From a virus: a stretch of DNA of 64,000 bases. A model generated the notes under the pieces. That model had not been told where the DNA came from. It ran no database searches and worked only from the letters and a program-made list of their open reading frames with translations. Both the position numbers and the translations under genes were made by a program. Positions 49,865 through 60,800 of the stretch are shown one piece after another; within the stretch, counting starts at the first letter, position 1, and each line of letters begins with the position of its first letter. The DNA lies in the IMG/VR virus record IMGVR_UViG_3300028840_002850, positions 1 to 64,000 of that record, one strand, 5' to 3'.

Positions 49865-52800
49865 ATGACGACCTCTTTTCACGAATTATATCAGCTTTAC
49901 CAAAAGTCAAGACAACCAAGAAGAAGTAGTTTTGACGACCTTTACGAGCAGTACAATGCTTCTAAAGGGATTACTGCGCCTTTGGGTCAACCCCAAACAC
50001 CATCAGCCATAACTCCTGAACTTCGCAACCAATTAGCCGTTCAGCAGGGATATCCTGCTTTAAGACAAGCTCCCCCGGAAGATAAATCTCTTGTTCGAAA
50101 GGGCATAGAATATCTTTTGGATTTTTTCGGCAAGGAAGCCCCACCGGTCCAGATGACACCTGAACAACGGGCAAGGGCGGTTGTGGAACTTGAAGCTGGT
50201 TTAGAGGGCATTCCGGTATCAGAATATAGAGAAGGAAGCGAGATACCAGAACAAATCTCAGCTAATTTTGTGAATGCGTTTTTAGCCGGACTTCCCGGAG
50301 CACTAGAAAAAGCACTTACAGGAGAAGGCTTGGCACCCCCACCTACTACGACAGGTGGTAAAATCGGTGCGGGTATCGGTGAATTGGGCGGTTTTATTGC
50401 CGGTGTCCCCGGTGGTGTAACTAAAGGGGTTGCTGGAGCATTGATGCCAGCTACCGGGAAATTGGCCCTGCCCTCTTTTAAACAAGCGGGTACAATAGGT
50501 GAAAAACTGGTCAATATCGCCATGAGGTCGATAGCGACAGCTGGTGGCCTTGGCGCTGGATACGGAGTTAGAAATATCGGGGAAGCTCTTGAAGAACCCA
50601 CTTTAACCGAAGCGGCTAAATCAACCGGGCAGGCATTATCGGAAGGGGCCGGGACCGGAGCCGTTTTCGGGGTGGCAGGGCATATTCCCAACAGGATTGC
50701 TAGGATTGCGGCTGGAATCGGGATGCTTGAGGCTGAAAGGGCAACAGACCTAAAAGCTCCCATATTTGACGACAGGCCGATTGAAGAAAAGGTTTACGAT
50801 ATTGCCCAGTCAATTTTCTTCCTGTGGAACAAACACGGCACTCCGATTCTGACAAATATTGAAAGCCGGGTCAATGATTATGCCAAAAACCCCACAGCTG
50901 ACACCCCTGTAAAATTAATCGAATACGCCGCTAAAGAATGGCAGACAAAGGAAGTCGTACCCCGCAGCCGCACAATAAAGATGGGTCGGGGCCAGATTTC
51001 AACGCCAGAAGAAGCTTTTCCAACGCCCGATGAATTGAAACCCATCACACCTCAACCGACCTTGCAGCCGAGAATTGAAGGGGGAATGCAACGGCCGGCA
51101 GCATTGCCCCCGGGACAGGGATTCGTTATGCGGGAGCCTTCGATCAATCGCCAGCTTATTAGCCAAAAAGGACAAGCGATTTCGCAGACTCCCCAACTTC
51201 CCCCGGGGCAGGGATTTCAAACCATAGGTGAGCCGTTTACGCCGCCGCCACCGGTCAAACCCGCAGTACCCGGCCCTGCTCAAAAGTCGGCAGATGTCTT
51301 TGCAAAAGAATTTGCCACCATTCAAGGGCCGAAGGGCAAAGAGTTACTTGAGCAACGCCTAGGAGCAGAGCAAGGGGTAAAACCGAGTGATTCTCAGGTG
51401 GAATCTATCTTAAACCAGATCGTTCCCGGTCACAATTTTAGGTTCGAAGGATTCGGTGAGAAGGGAGTTGCGCCTGAAGGCTATTCGTTTCATGCTGAAA
51501 ACACCGAAAGTCCGATTCATGGTTCGTCCATAGCCGTGCCCGATTTGGCCCCGGATACTATCAGGAAGACCATTGAAGACCGGATTAAACTTTACGAGTC
51601 CACCAACGAAAGGGTTTACAATGAAGAATTAAATGAATATAATAAGCTACAAAAGAAGGCCAAAGATGAAGGACACACCGAGCAAGACATTAGAGCAGTT
51701 GAAAGCGAAGCGGATTCTGTTGAACCGCCTCCGCAAGAAGCTGGGGTACGCCCCGAAACCCGACCTGAAGTTAGTCAAGCCCGCCCTGCCGCCGAAAAAC
51801 AACCAGTAGTTCCAAAACAAGCCATACCCCCCACCGAAAAGGCAGTGGAGGGTGTTAATTTAACAAGAGTCAAAGAATATAAAGGCCGCGAGGGTGACAG
51901 GAAACACATAACGAGGGTTGAAGAAGGTACTGTTGATCCTAATTTAATTTCTCACCTAAAGGGTGAAATGGGTGAAGTTCGCGGCGAACACAGAAACCGT
52001 ACTGGTGAGAAGTGGGAAGAATTTAAGGAGGATATAAAAAAGAATGGAATAAAGGAAGCGATTTTCATTCTTAAAGACCCCGGCAAAGAAGCGGTTATTT
52101 CTGAGGGTAATCATCGTCTTGATGCCGCCATTGAGCTTGGCATGAAAGAGGTGCCTGTTGAAATTCGCTATTTCGGTCATTCGGAAAGAACGGGATTGGC
52201 ATATAAAAAACTCAAACCCAAAACCGCCGCTCAACTTAAAGCCGAAGGCGAAGCCCTTGACAGGGAGATAGCCGAAGCCGCCAAAGAGGTTGAAGCTCCC
52301 AAACTGGCCGCTATTGGTGGCGCAAAGGCAGTTCCCGCACCCAAGCAAGAACCCCCGAAACCCAAAGAAAAGCCAGAACACGGCTATGCGTGGATAGACA
52401 ACCAGAAGCGCCCGATCTATGATGCCAATAAGATTACCAGAGGTAAAAACAAAGGCAAATATCGGGTTACGCTGGCACTTGGCAAGGAGAAGATAGTTCC
52501 CGCTGAAGATATTGAGAAATTTCCAGAAAAGAAGGCTGAAGCGAAACCCGTCCTCGCCAAGAAACCGAAGAAGACGCTGCCTGATAAAACCAAACCCAAG
52601 GCGGTGCCGAGTAAGAAGGAAAAAGCTAAAAAACCAAAGAAAGCAAAACCGGCGTCCGACATCTTCAAATCCGAACGCGGCTCCCTTGACATCGATATTG
52701 ACGATATCAAAAAGGGTGTTAAGAATCTCAAGCTGAACCTTCCCAAGAAGGATATGTCTCTCATCGAGCAGTGGACCGCTTTGCCAACATGGGTGTCTGA

Positions 52801-55147
52801 TAAATACGGCAAGGACTATAAACCCATTCAAGACGTAATCGACAACCGGTTTAGAAATAAAAACATCATCCGAAACCAGTACACCAAGGAGCTTTTGGAA
52901 TCGTGGGGTCCGTTGAGCAAGGCTGAGATTAAAAAAGTCGGTGACATGCTCTGGAAGGGTGATCAGCTTGGGATGGTTCTGAAAAAATCCGGTCTTTCCA
53001 AACTCAACGAAAGAGAGCGCAAGGCTTATCTGGTAACAAGGGAGATCCTTGATTACATCTGGTTTGAAGACAGGCCCGGGTTGATGAAAGAACTCGAAGT
53101 AAGCGATTCTGACATTCAGAAGTTCCGCAACGAAGCCGGTCGTCAGATTGGGTACATGCCGCACCCGAGGGAGGGACGGTATTTTGTCCGGGCGAAAAAG
53201 GCTGATAAAGTCTTACACCGTGAGCATTTCCACGATATCATAGCGACCTTAACCAAGAGAACTCCTGTTCCGTTGGGGCCAAAGACCAAACTGAAGGTTC
53301 GCAAAATCGAAAAGATGTTTGACGATGCCATTATCGAATACGGTGAAAACACCAAAGATTTAGCTGAATCAGCTTATTTTGACGTTTCACCGGAAGTGAC
53401 TCAGGAATTGTTAAATGCCGCTATTAAAAGAGCCGAAGGCACCCCCGAACAAAAAGAAAAGCTTAAAAAAGCAATGTCGAAAGCCGTTTCCGATATCTTT
53501 AAAATCAGGGGTTTTATGTCTCATGCTGTTGAAAGGCAGAAGATACCGGGATTTGATAAATCCAACTGGCAGGATGCGGTTTTAAGCTATGTGTCCTCAT
53601 GGGCAGGGTATAAATCAAAGCTTATCGCCGCAAGGGAGATGTGGGACGCCTGGGGTAATATAGACTGGAAGGGCAAAGAAAGGCTCCGTGCATTTGCCGA
53701 TAAGCAGGTTAGAGACACTTTTGCAAACGACACCTTGACCGACAGGGCAATTGACAAGGCCAGAGCATTGCTATTCAGGCAGTTTCTATCGGGTAACGTC
53801 AAGTCTGCCGCACTCCAGCTTACACAGAACTATATCGCGGCTGTTCCAAGGCTCACCATAGAAACCAACTGGGCCGGTGTGAAGATTCAAAACCAGATGA
53901 TCAGGGCCGCAAAGGATATTCTGACAACTATTCCAGGGCCGGGATGGGAGAAGCGCAGGCAGCTAAAACAGTCAAAGCGTTTAAGTAAAGAGGAAGCAAG
54001 AGCCATCAACCGGGCTCGGGAGAACGGCATTATCTCAACGCAGACCACAGACGAGCTTTTAGGCCAGAAATTAGGTAAGTTCGGTTCTAAGCTTCAGAAG
54101 GTTGACGCCACGCTTGCATGGATGTTTCGCAACGCAGAGCTATACAACCGCGAAACAACCTTTTTAGCATCGTTTCGGATAGGCAAGAAGCAGGGTAAAA
54201 CATACGAGCAAGCCGCTGATTTCGCAGAGAAAATCATTGACGAAACCCATTTCAGGTACGGAAAGCTAAACCTTCCCGCAATCACCAGGGGAGATTATAA
54301 GGCACTTCGAGCCCCTTACGCTTTCAGGCATTTTGTACGCAATTTATTTCACCTTTGGGGTAAATTGGGGTCCAGAACCGGTATGCGGGGAAAATGGGGT
54401 CTTGCAAAGAGTTTTGCTGCATTGCTGTTTTTCGGCGGGGCAATGGCATGGCCGTTTATCGAAACTATTGATTGGGCCTATTCTAAGATCACAGGAAAAA
54501 GTCTATTAAGCGAGATTGCCGACATGGCTGGTAAATGGTCTAAATATGCACTGTACGGCGCACCTGGGGGCGCTTTAGACATAGATATAACCGGATCATT
54601 GGGAACTGATATCCCGACCAGCGCAGAGGATATCCTCGGAGCCCCTACCGAATGGGTCAAGCGGTCCAAGCAAACTGCTGAAGATGTTAAAGCCGGTGAT
54701 ATGCCAAGAGCCGTTGAGGATTTTCCCCTGATGCCGACTTTTGCGCGAAATGTCGCTAAAGCCATCCGGTTAAAAGAAAGGGGTTTGGAAAAGCGAAGTG
54801 GCGCTCCTGTGATGGACGATGATTACGAAAAGATCAAATTAACCACCAAGGAAGCGGCGCAACAGGCGATTGGATTTAGACCGCCTAAACTTTCCGAGCA
54901 TTACAGAAGGGGTCAATCTGAAAGATTAGTGGAAAAATACTGGCAGGATAAAAAATCTGAAATCGTAAAACGGTGGGTGATCGCCCGGAACAGGGGGAAA
55001 TCAACCGATAAAATGCGGGACGAAATAGACGATTACAACTATTCAAAACCCGATTTCATCCCGGCCATCACCCGTGCGGATTTAAGGCGTCGGGTAGTAC
55101 CGAGAAGGTCAAAGCGCAAGAGTCTAATGCGAGAGGTTATTAAGTAA
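49865..55147 (+). CDS. Giant polyvalent internal virion protein with ParB-like domain
   Basis: 1760 residues. Pro/Gln-rich N-terminus with a hydrophobic Gly-rich stretch (IGELGGFIAGVPGGVTKGVA). A ParB/sulfiredoxin-type domain lies near residues 665-775 (HRNRTGEKWEEFKEDIKKNG; VISEGNHRLDAAIELGMKEV). A long Lys/Pro linker follows, then helical domains (WTALPTWVSDKYGKDYKPIQ; ERERKAYLVTREILDYIW) and a membrane-active segment (WGLAKSFAALLFFGGAMAWP). Such proteins are injected with the DNA. The ParB fold may act on host NTPs or DNA on entry. Confidence 0.65.
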   Translation: MTTSFHELYQLYQKSRQPRRSSFDDLYEQYNASKGITAPLGQPQTPSAITPELRNQLAVQQGYPALRQAPPEDKSLVRKGIEYLLDFFGKEAPPVQMTPEQRARAVVELEAGLEGIPVSEYREGSEIPEQISANFVNAFLAGLPGALEKALTGEGLAPPPTTTGGKIGAGIGELGGFIAGVPGGVTKGVAGALMPATGKLALPSFKQAGTIGEKLVNIAMRSIATAGGLGAGYGVRNIGEALEEPTLTEAAKSTGQALSEGAGTGAVFGVAGHIPNRIARIAAGIGMLEAERATDLKAPIFDDRPIEEKVYDIAQSIFFLWNKHGTPILTNIESRVNDYAKNPTADTPVKLIEYAAKEWQTKEVVPRSRTIKMGRGQISTPEEAFPTPDELKPITPQPTLQPRIEGGMQRPAALPPGQGFVMREPSINRQLISQKGQAISQTPQLPPGQGFQTIGEPFTPPPPVKPAVPGPAQKSADVFAKEFATIQGPKGKELLEQRLGAEQGVKPSDSQVESILNQIVPGHNFRFEGFGEKGVAPEGYSFHAENTESPIHGSSIAVPDLAPDTIRKTIEDRIKLYESTNERVYNEELNEYNKLQKKAKDEGHTEQDIRAVESEADSVEPPPQEAGVRPETRPEVSQARPAAEKQPVVPKQAIPPTEKAVEGVNLTRVKEYKGREGDRKHITRVEEGTVDPNLISHLKGEMGEVRGEHRNRTGEKWEEFKEDIKKNGIKEAIFILKDPGKEAVISEGNHRLDAAIELGMKEVPVEIRYFGHSERTGLAYKKLKPKTAAQLKAEGEALDREIAEAAKEVEAPKLAAIGGAKAVPAPKQEPPKPKEKPEHGYAWIDNQKRPIYDANKITRGKNKGKYRVTLALGKEKIVPAEDIEKFPEKKAEAKPVLAKKPKKTLPDKTKPKAVPSKKEKAKKPKKAKPASDIFKSERGSLDIDIDDIKKGVKNLKLNLPKKDMSLIEQWTALPTWVSDKYGKDYKPIQDVIDNRFRNKNIIRNQYTKELLESWGPLSKAEIKKVGDMLWKGDQLGMVLKKSGLSKLNERERKAYLVTREILDYIWFEDRPGLMKELEVSDSDIQKFRNEAGRQIGYMPHPREGRYFVRAKKADKVLHREHFHDIIATLTKRTPVPLGPKTKLKVRKIEKMFDDAIIEYGENTKDLAESAYFDVSPEVTQELLNAAIKRAEGTPEQKEKLKKAMSKAVSDIFKIRGFMSHAVERQKIPGFDKSNWQDAVLSYVSSWAGYKSKLIAAREMWDAWGNIDWKGKERLRAFADKQVRDTFANDTLTDRAIDKARALLFRQFLSGNVKSAALQLTQNYIAAVPRLTIETNWAGVKIQNQMIRAAKDILTTIPGPGWEKRRQLKQSKRLSKEEARAINRARENGIISTQTTDELLGQKLGKFGSKLQKVDATLAWMFRNAELYNRETTFLASFRIGKKQGKTYEQAADFAEKIIDETHFRYGKLNLPAITRGDYKALRAPYAFRHFVRNLFHLWGKLGSRTGMRGKWGLAKSFAALLFFGGAMAWPFIETIDWAYSKITGKSLLSEIADMAGKWSKYALYGAPGGALDIDITGSLGTDIPTSAEDILGAPTEWVKRSKQTAEDVKAGDMPRAVEDFPLMPTFARNVAKAIRLKERGLEKRSGAPVMDDDYEKIKLTTKEAAQQAIGFRPPKLSEHYRRGQSERLVEKYWQDKKSEIVKRWVIARNRGKSTDKMRDEIDDYNYSKPDFIPAITRADLRRRVVPRRSKRKSLMREVIK

Positions 55148-55788
55148 TGCCAGACAGTCAACCAGCAGTAATAAATGTCAAAGACGAAAAGAATCAGGAA
55201 TTGATTCGCCAGCTGAATTTTATCTTTAAAGACATCTATCGCTGGGTTGATTATATGCGGGGCATTCGAAACAACACCTTTGATCCGGTATCAATGGGGG
55301 GGCACGACCATCAATCAGACGATGCCGGGGGTGATTATGACTGGGCCGACTTTGAGGCAGCTGATGTTGTCTATCTTCAAGCATTAAGAGCGGCTATTTT
55401 AGTTTCAAACCTGCTTGACAAATCTGCGGCTGAAACCGTCACTGGTGCGTGGACATTTAACGATCTAATCATAGATATCACAGATGGTGTTGTTACATTC
55501 CAGAAAGAGGATGGAACCGGCCAGCCTGCTTATTTTCAGTTGTTTCCGGGTGCCGCATCAAATCAAGGTCCGATAATCGGGCTTTATACCTGCGACGATC
55601 ACGATAGCAATATTCCGTGGTACGGCTTACAGGTTCGTTATGACGATCTTTATCTTGGCCCGTCAACTGATCAGGACGCCTTGAAGTATGATGGAGGCAA
55701 CAATCAGTGGGAATTTAGCAAGCCGGTAAAATTTTCCGACGATATCATTGGCGGCGGTGCAAAAGCATACTTTTTTGGAACTATGTAA
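55147..55788 (+). CDS. Virion protein, fibre-attachment candidate, 213 residues
   Basis: Overlaps the giant gene stop by one base. N-terminal helix (QELIRQLNFIFKDIYRWVDY), a GGHDHQSDDAGG turn like those linking fibre shafts, and a beta-rich C-terminus. Probably a fibre or appendage base protein. Confidence 0.5.
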   Translation: MPDSQPAVINVKDEKNQELIRQLNFIFKDIYRWVDYMRGIRNNTFDPVSMGGHDHQSDDAGGDYDWADFEAADVVYLQALRAAILVSNLLDKSAAETVTGAWTFNDLIIDITDGVVTFQKEDGTGQPAYFQLFPGAASNQGPIIGLYTCDDHDSNIPWYGLQVRYDDLYLGPSTDQDALKYDGGNNQWEFSKPVKFSDDIIGGGAKAYFFGTM

Positions 55789-56112
55789 ATGGCAGAAACA
55801 TATACAAGATTAGCGGCATTAAGGCCAACAGATACAAACGAAGCTGAATTATATGCGGTTTCGGCAAGTCAATATATCGTTGCGACTTTGTTTATTTGCA
55901 ACCAAGATAGCGTAGCCAGAACTTACCGGGTGGCGCTTTGTGACGATTCGGGTGCAGCAAGTGGGGAAGAATGGCTTGAATATGATACCGTAATTCCGGC
56001 AAATACAACATATTCTCTAAAATTCCCGGCAGGAGATGGAGACACAATAAGGGTTAAGGCAAGTGCGGCAGATGTTATAAGTTTCGTTTTGGCCGGATTG
56101 AAAATAACATGA
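55789..56112 (+). CDS. Beta-sandwich virion protein, 107 residues
   Basis: YIVATLFICNQDSVARTYRV and TVIPANTTYSLKFPAGDGDT look like a small Ig-like appendage domain. Directly before the Ser-Glu repeat protein. Unassigned. Confidence 0.45.
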   Translation: MAETYTRLAALRPTDTNEAELYAVSASQYIVATLFICNQDSVARTYRVALCDDSGAASGEEWLEYDTVIPANTTYSLKFPAGDGDTIRVKASAADVISFVLAGLKIT

Positions 56113-56147
56113 GATGAAATTGTTTTTCTTTTACATAGGAGTAGGAT

Positions 56148-58091
56148 ATGGCGACTAATATCACCGGCGTTACAATGCCTACTCCTGGTGGCGACCCCGC
56201 CATTAATGCCAATGGCAACTTCGCAATGGGGGGGCAGATAACCACAGCTGGTGGTGGCGGTTGGAGCGAGTCTGGTGATATGTATTTCCAGTGGGATCAG
56301 GGCCTTGGCGACAGTGAGGGAAATTACGCTGACCTTGGTTCTACCGGCGATTTAAACATAGCGGCTCAGACCAATCCGATAACCGGGTTGCAGACGGAAA
56401 CCGAGCAGCAAGTTACCGTTTACAACGACGGAACAGCCGGTACTTTTTATATTCGTGTTAAACTGATCGAAGACGACTTGACGGAGCATACCACCGCTGG
56501 ACAACAGGTTACGGTAAGTGCTCAAGAACAGCAATCGGAATCGGTTAGCGAGAGCGCTAGCGAGAGTGCCAGCGAATCGGCGTCCGAATCCGCATCTGAG
56601 TCGGCTTCAGAGTCGGCGTCTGAGTCTGCCAGTGAAAGTCAATCAGAGTCAGCCTCAGAGAGTGCTTCTGAATCTGGATCATACAGCGCCTCAGAATCAG
56701 AATCCGCGTCGGAATCCGCTTCTGAGAGCGCCAGCGAAAGCGCAAGCGAGTCTGCCTCCGAATCGGCGTCAGAAAGTGCCTCAGAAAGCGCCTCAGAGTC
56801 AGCTTCGGAAAGTGCTAGTTATTCTGCCTCAGAGTCAGAATCAGCATCCGAATCGGCGTCAGAATCAGCTTCCGAAAGTGCTTCCGAATCTGCCTCAGAA
56901 TCAGCTTCGGAGAGCGCATCCGAGTCGGCCTCATATTCAGCATCAGAATCCGAAAGCCAAAGCGAATCCGCATCAGAAAGCGCGAGTGAGAGTGCCAGCG
57001 AATCGGCCTCAGAAAGCGCGTCGGAATCTGCAAGTGAGAGCGCAAGTGAATCGGCTAGCGAATCTGGTTCATATTCAGCTTCCGAGTCAGAGTCGACCTC
57101 AGAAAGCCAATCGGAATCTGCGTCAGAGTCGGCCAGTGAAAGCGTGTCGGAAAGCGCTTCGGAGAGCGCATCTGAATCGGCATCTGAATCAGCAAGCCCG
57201 TCAGCATCCGGTGGAATATCCGAGAGTGCAAGCGAGAGCGCATCGGAATCGGCTTCAGAGAGTGCGTCAGAAAGTGGCAGCTATTCGGCATCGGAATCAG
57301 AATCTCAATCCGAATCTGCCTCAGAGAGTGCCTCAGAGTCGGCATCGGAGTCACAATCAGAAAGCGCGTCCGAATCTGCCAGCGAGTCAGCTTCAGAGTC
57401 GGCGTCAGAAAGTGGCAGCTATTCGGCATCAGCATCCGAATCGGCCTCTGAGTCTGTCAGTGAGTCTGCCAGCGAATCGGCATCGTACAGCGCATCTGAA
57501 TCAGAATCAGCTTCTGAAAGTGCGTCTGAATCGGCAAGTGAGTCAGCGTCCGAAAGCGCATCGTATTCTGCTTCTGAATCCGAATCGGCATCTGAATCCG
57601 CTTCTGAGAGTGCGTCAGAGAGCGCGTCAGAGAGCGCCAGTTATTCGGCATCTGAGTCTGAATCAGCATCGGAGTCTGCCAGTGAGAGTGCCAGTGAATC
57701 AGCAAGCGAATCAGAGTCGTATTCAGCATCTGAATCAGAATCGGCATCTGAAAGCGCATCAGAGTCAGCATCCGAATCGGCCAGTGAGAGTCAGTCTGAA
57801 TCCGCATCAGAATCCGCATCAGAAAGTGCTTCTGAGAGTGCGTCTGAGAGCGCATCGGAGTCTGAGAGCGAATCTGCATCAGAATCAGCTTCAGAAAGCG
57901 CAAGTGAGAGCGCCAGCGAATCAGCGTCATATTCCGCATCAGAGTCGGAGTCGGCTAGCGAGTCGGTTTCGGAATCGGCTTCTGAGAGCGTGTCTGAGTC
58001 GGCATCACCAAGCGAATCATCTGCAAGCGCATCGGGCGGTGGGTCTGCTACCGGTGGCTGCGTATTTGTGAGTACTATATTAATTGGCTAA
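56148..58091 (+). CDS. Ser-Glu repeat virion/surface protein
   Basis: 647 residues. Residues 1-125 are an Ig-like head ([40 protein letters not shown]). Residues about 127-630 are almost only S, E and A in 4-residue SESA/SASE steps, broken at intervals by SYSASESES. It ends [20 protein letters not shown], a Cys and a hydrophobic tail. Ser codons are freely mixed (agc, agt, tca, tcg, tct, tcc), so protein and not DNA sequence is conserved. Extended acidic stalk; hundreds of Ser could be glycosylated. The next gene is a glycosyltransferase overlapping by 8 bases. Confidence 0.7.
   Translation: MATNITGVTMPTPGGDPAINANGNFAMGGQITTAGGGGWSESGDMYFQWDQGLGDSEGNYADLGSTGDLNIAAQTNPITGLQTETEQQVTVYNDGTAGTFYIRVKLIEDDLTEHTTAGQQVTVSAQEQQSESVSESASESASESASESASESASESASESASESQSESASESASESGSYSASESESASESASESASESASESASESASESASESASESASESASYSASESESASESASESASESASESASESASESASESASYSASESESQSESASESASESASESASESASESASESASESASESGSYSASESESTSESQSESASESASESVSESASESASESASESASPSASGGISESASESASESASESASESGSYSASESESQSESASESASESASESQSESASESASESASESASESGSYSASASESASESVSESASESASYSASESESASESASESASESASESASYSASESESASESASESASESASESASYSASESESASESASESASESASESESYSASESESASESASESASESASESQSESASESASESASESASESASESESESASESASESASESASESASYSASESESASESVSESASESVSESASPSESSASASGGGSATGGCVFVSTILIG
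56525..58020 (+). repeat. Degenerate 12-bp coding repeat (SESA units)
   Basis: About 125 units encoding Ser-Glu-Ser-Ala with strong synonymous variation. Long antisense and off-frame ORFs here (for example 56518-58071) are by-products of the repeat. Not a CRISPR: no conserved repeat with unique spacers. Confidence 0.85.
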
Positions 58092-60306
58092 AGTATCTGT
58101 CATAATAGCAGGAAGATGTGAACAATATTTTCAAAAAACCGTTGAGTCGGTTTTTGAGTCAGCTAAAGAAGACGTTGAGGTTATGGCTGTTGTTGATGGG
58201 CCGGGGCAAGACCCACCCGTCAAGGAAACAAAAAACACAAAGGTTATAAATCTTCCAGAATCCATCGGGCAGAGGGCAGCTTATAACATGGGTGTTAAAG
58301 AATCATGTGGTGAATATGTAATGAAGATAGATGCTCATGCCTTATTGTCGCCTGGATTTGATGTTAAGTTGAAAAACAACTGCCCACCCAAAACGGTAGT
58401 CTTGCCGGAAATGAGAAGGCTTGATCATAGGAAATGGAAACCAAAACCAAGGGGTAAAACTCTTTTCATGTATCCCGGCCTTGATTTGTACTGTCATTAC
58501 TGGAAGGATTACAAAAAACGACCAGAGGCAAAGGTTGACTATCCCGAAGTTATGACAGGGCAGGGATCGTGCTGGTTTACAACAAGGGAATGGAACGATT
58601 ATATAGGATTGCTCGATGAGGGTGTGGGATCATGGGGCAATGTCGGGATCGAGGTTTCTTTAAGAACATGGCTTTGCGGTGGTCGGCAAATAGCAAATAA
58701 AAATTGCTGGCAAGCCCACTGGTTTAGGGTTTCAGAGGGTGGTTTCCCATATCCGTTTTCAGGAAGACAGGTAGCCAGGGCGCACAAGTACACATGGGAA
58801 AACTACTATTTTAAAGATAACGCCTTTAAAAATCAAGTTAGACCGTTTCATTGGTATATTAAAAAATTTGCTCCTGTACCTTCGTGGGAAGTTTATTTAA
58901 AAGATCAATACAAACCCAATAGAGTTATCGTATATTACACAGATAACAATCTTGAGAGATCACTTGCTGATGCGGCAAGGAAGAATTTGATAAAAGCGGC
59001 TGGGCCAATTCCGATTATAAGCGTTTCTCAGGAACCTTTAAATTTCGGTCAAAATATATGTGTCGGCAAAAAACCAAAAACAAAGTTGTCAATGTACGAG
59101 CAAATGCTTGAGGGTGTAAAAGCCGCACCGGATGATTCTTTTATTTATCTATGTGAACACGATGTATTTTATCATTATAGCCATTTTGAAAAAGTACCGC
59201 CCAAAGATGATGCTGTATGGATAAACCAAAATAAATATCACTGGCAGCAGGGAAATCATTTTTATCTAAAGGCGAAGGACCAGAAAGCATGGAGCATGGC
59301 AACTGGTTCTAAAAAATATTTATTAGAAAAACTTGAAACCACCGTTAAAAATAAAATGGGTGAAATGAAGGTTAGGTGGTTTAAGTATAATAGTGAACGG
59401 CCAAACATTGATATACGGCATGATAGGAACTTAACAAAAGGAATAAAAGCACACAAGAAACAGATTTTTAATATCGCAGGGTGGGGAAGCCCTAAACATT
59501 TTAAATCCGTTGCAAAATATAAAGGGACAATGCGGTTTGATATAATTCAATGGCTAATAGATTTTTATGATTTTACATCGTACCTTGAGATTGGAGTAAA
59601 TAAGGGGCATACGTTTAAAGTTATAAAATGCGAGTTAAAGCATGGCGTTGATCCCAAAAGTAAATTTGCAACACACAAGGTAACAAGTGACGAATATTTT
59701 AAAGGTTGTGATTTAAAATACGATATTATTTTCGTAGACGGGTTGCATGAACACTCACAGGTAAAGCGGGACATCTTAAATTCACTTGATCATTTAAAGC
59801 CGGGTGGGGTTATTGTGGTTCACGATTGTAAACCCCGTAATGAAAAAGAGCAGCACGTTCCCAAGCTTCCTAACCAAAAAATATGGGTTGGAGATGGGTG
59901 GAAAGCATTTGTTGAGTTACGCGAACGCAATGATCTTTATATGTATGTTGTGGATACAAATAATGGCGTTGGAATAATCCGGCGCGGTTTTCAGGTGCCA
60001 CTAAAAAGAGATTGCCCTCTTGATTGGGTAAATTTTCAAAGAAATACAAAACGATGGTTGAAATTAAAAACGCCGGATGAATTTAAAAAATTTGAGCATG
60101 ACCTTTTTGAAGTTAAGAAATACAAACCGATGTCGCTTAAAATGATGGAAAAGCAGGGTGGTCGGCCAGGAACCATTTGTCAAGAATTAAGGGAAGTGTA
60201 TTACAACATAGACAGTGAAGACCTAAAATATAAACTTCGGGTTTGTATGGCAATGGTTAAGTCGATGCACAGGCGCTTAAACGAATACAAAGAAAACTTG
60301 TCTTAA
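58084..60306 (+). CDS. Glycosyltransferase-methyltransferase fusion
   Basis: 740 residues from TTG 58084, overlapping the Ser-Glu gene. Residues 1-260 are a GT-A family 2 domain ([31 protein letters not shown]; DxD-like [13 protein letters not shown]). Residues 280-430 form a second sugar-transferase-like domain ([37 protein letters not shown]). Residues 475-640 are a class I SAM methyltransferase ([52 protein letters not shown]). It probably builds and caps a glycan, plausibly on the preceding Ser-rich protein (inference). Confidence 0.75.
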   Translation: MAKVSVIIAGRCEQYFQKTVESVFESAKEDVEVMAVVDGPGQDPPVKETKNTKVINLPESIGQRAAYNMGVKESCGEYVMKIDAHALLSPGFDVKLKNNCPPKTVVLPEMRRLDHRKWKPKPRGKTLFMYPGLDLYCHYWKDYKKRPEAKVDYPEVMTGQGSCWFTTREWNDYIGLLDEGVGSWGNVGIEVSLRTWLCGGRQIANKNCWQAHWFRVSEGGFPYPFSGRQVARAHKYTWENYYFKDNAFKNQVRPFHWYIKKFAPVPSWEVYLKDQYKPNRVIVYYTDNNLERSLADAARKNLIKAAGPIPIISVSQEPLNFGQNICVGKKPKTKLSMYEQMLEGVKAAPDDSFIYLCEHDVFYHYSHFEKVPPKDDAVWINQNKYHWQQGNHFYLKAKDQKAWSMATGSKKYLLEKLETTVKNKMGEMKVRWFKYNSERPNIDIRHDRNLTKGIKAHKKQIFNIAGWGSPKHFKSVAKYKGTMRFDIIQWLIDFYDFTSYLEIGVNKGHTFKVIKCELKHGVDPKSKFATHKVTSDEYFKGCDLKYDIIFVDGLHEHSQVKRDILNSLDHLKPGGVIVVHDCKPRNEKEQHVPKLPNQKIWVGDGWKAFVELRERNDLYMYVVDTNNGVGIIRRGFQVPLKRDCPLDWVNFQRNTKRWLKLKTPDEFKKFEHDLFEVKKYKPMSLKMMEKQGGRPGTICQELREVYYNIDSEDLKYKLRVCMAMVKSMHRRLNEYKENLS

Positions 60307-60797
60307 TGCACGAAAACAGCTATAAATTAATGAGGGGATTTGTCAGAAAGTATGTTGATTTGGACAAGCCGTTATTAGTTGCCGAAATTGGCAGTATGCA
60401 ATACCACGACCAGCCCTGGTTATATAGGAATCTTTTTCACGACAAGCACGTTTATTTGGGAATTGATATTGAAGATGGGCCAAATGTAGATTGTGTTTTG
60501 AAAAATCCTTACGATTGGAAAGAGCTTAGAGACACTTCTTTTGATATCATCGTAAGTGGCCAGATGCTTGAACATTGCGAAAAATTCTGGTTAGTGGCTA
60601 AAGAGATGAAAAAAATCATAAAACCCGGTGGTTTGATTTGCCTTGTCGCTCCCTGGATGATGGGCAAGCACAAGGCTCCGGTTGATTGTTGGAGGATTTT
60701 ACCGGACGGGATGAAGGTTATTGGGGATTTGATGGGTGCGGATACTGTTGAGGCCCGAAGGTCAAAAAAAGATTGCATAGGTATTTTTAAGGTGTAG
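60306..60797 (+). CDS. SAM-dependent methyltransferase
   Basis: 163 residues. LLVAEIGSMQYHDQPWLYRN (motif I region), YLGIDIEDGPNVD, FDIIVSGQMLEHCEKFWLVA and IIKPGGLICLVAPWM are the Methyltransf_11 pattern. Overlaps the glycosyltransferase stop by one base, so probably modifies the same glycan. Confidence 0.75.
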   Translation: MHENSYKLMRGFVRKYVDLDKPLLVAEIGSMQYHDQPWLYRNLFHDKHVYLGIDIEDGPNVDCVLKNPYDWKELRDTSFDIIVSGQMLEHCEKFWLVAKEMKKIIKPGGLICLVAPWMMGKHKAPVDCWRILPDGMKVIGDLMGADTVEARRSKKDCIGIFKV

Positions 60798-60800
60798 CTA

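Noticed and set aside
51956-53164. 402-residue ORF on the minus strand
   Set aside because: Antisense shadow of the Lys/Pro-rich middle of the giant ejection gene; Phe/Leu-rich nonsense composition, no SD.
56525-58020. CRISPR array
   Set aside because: The repeat is continuous, codon-degenerate and in frame, with no spacers or cas genes.
56518-58071. 517-residue Arg/Gln/Asn-rich ORF on the plus strand and several antisense ORFs
   Set aside because: By-products of the Ser-Glu codon repeat in other frames; no start signal and improbable composition.
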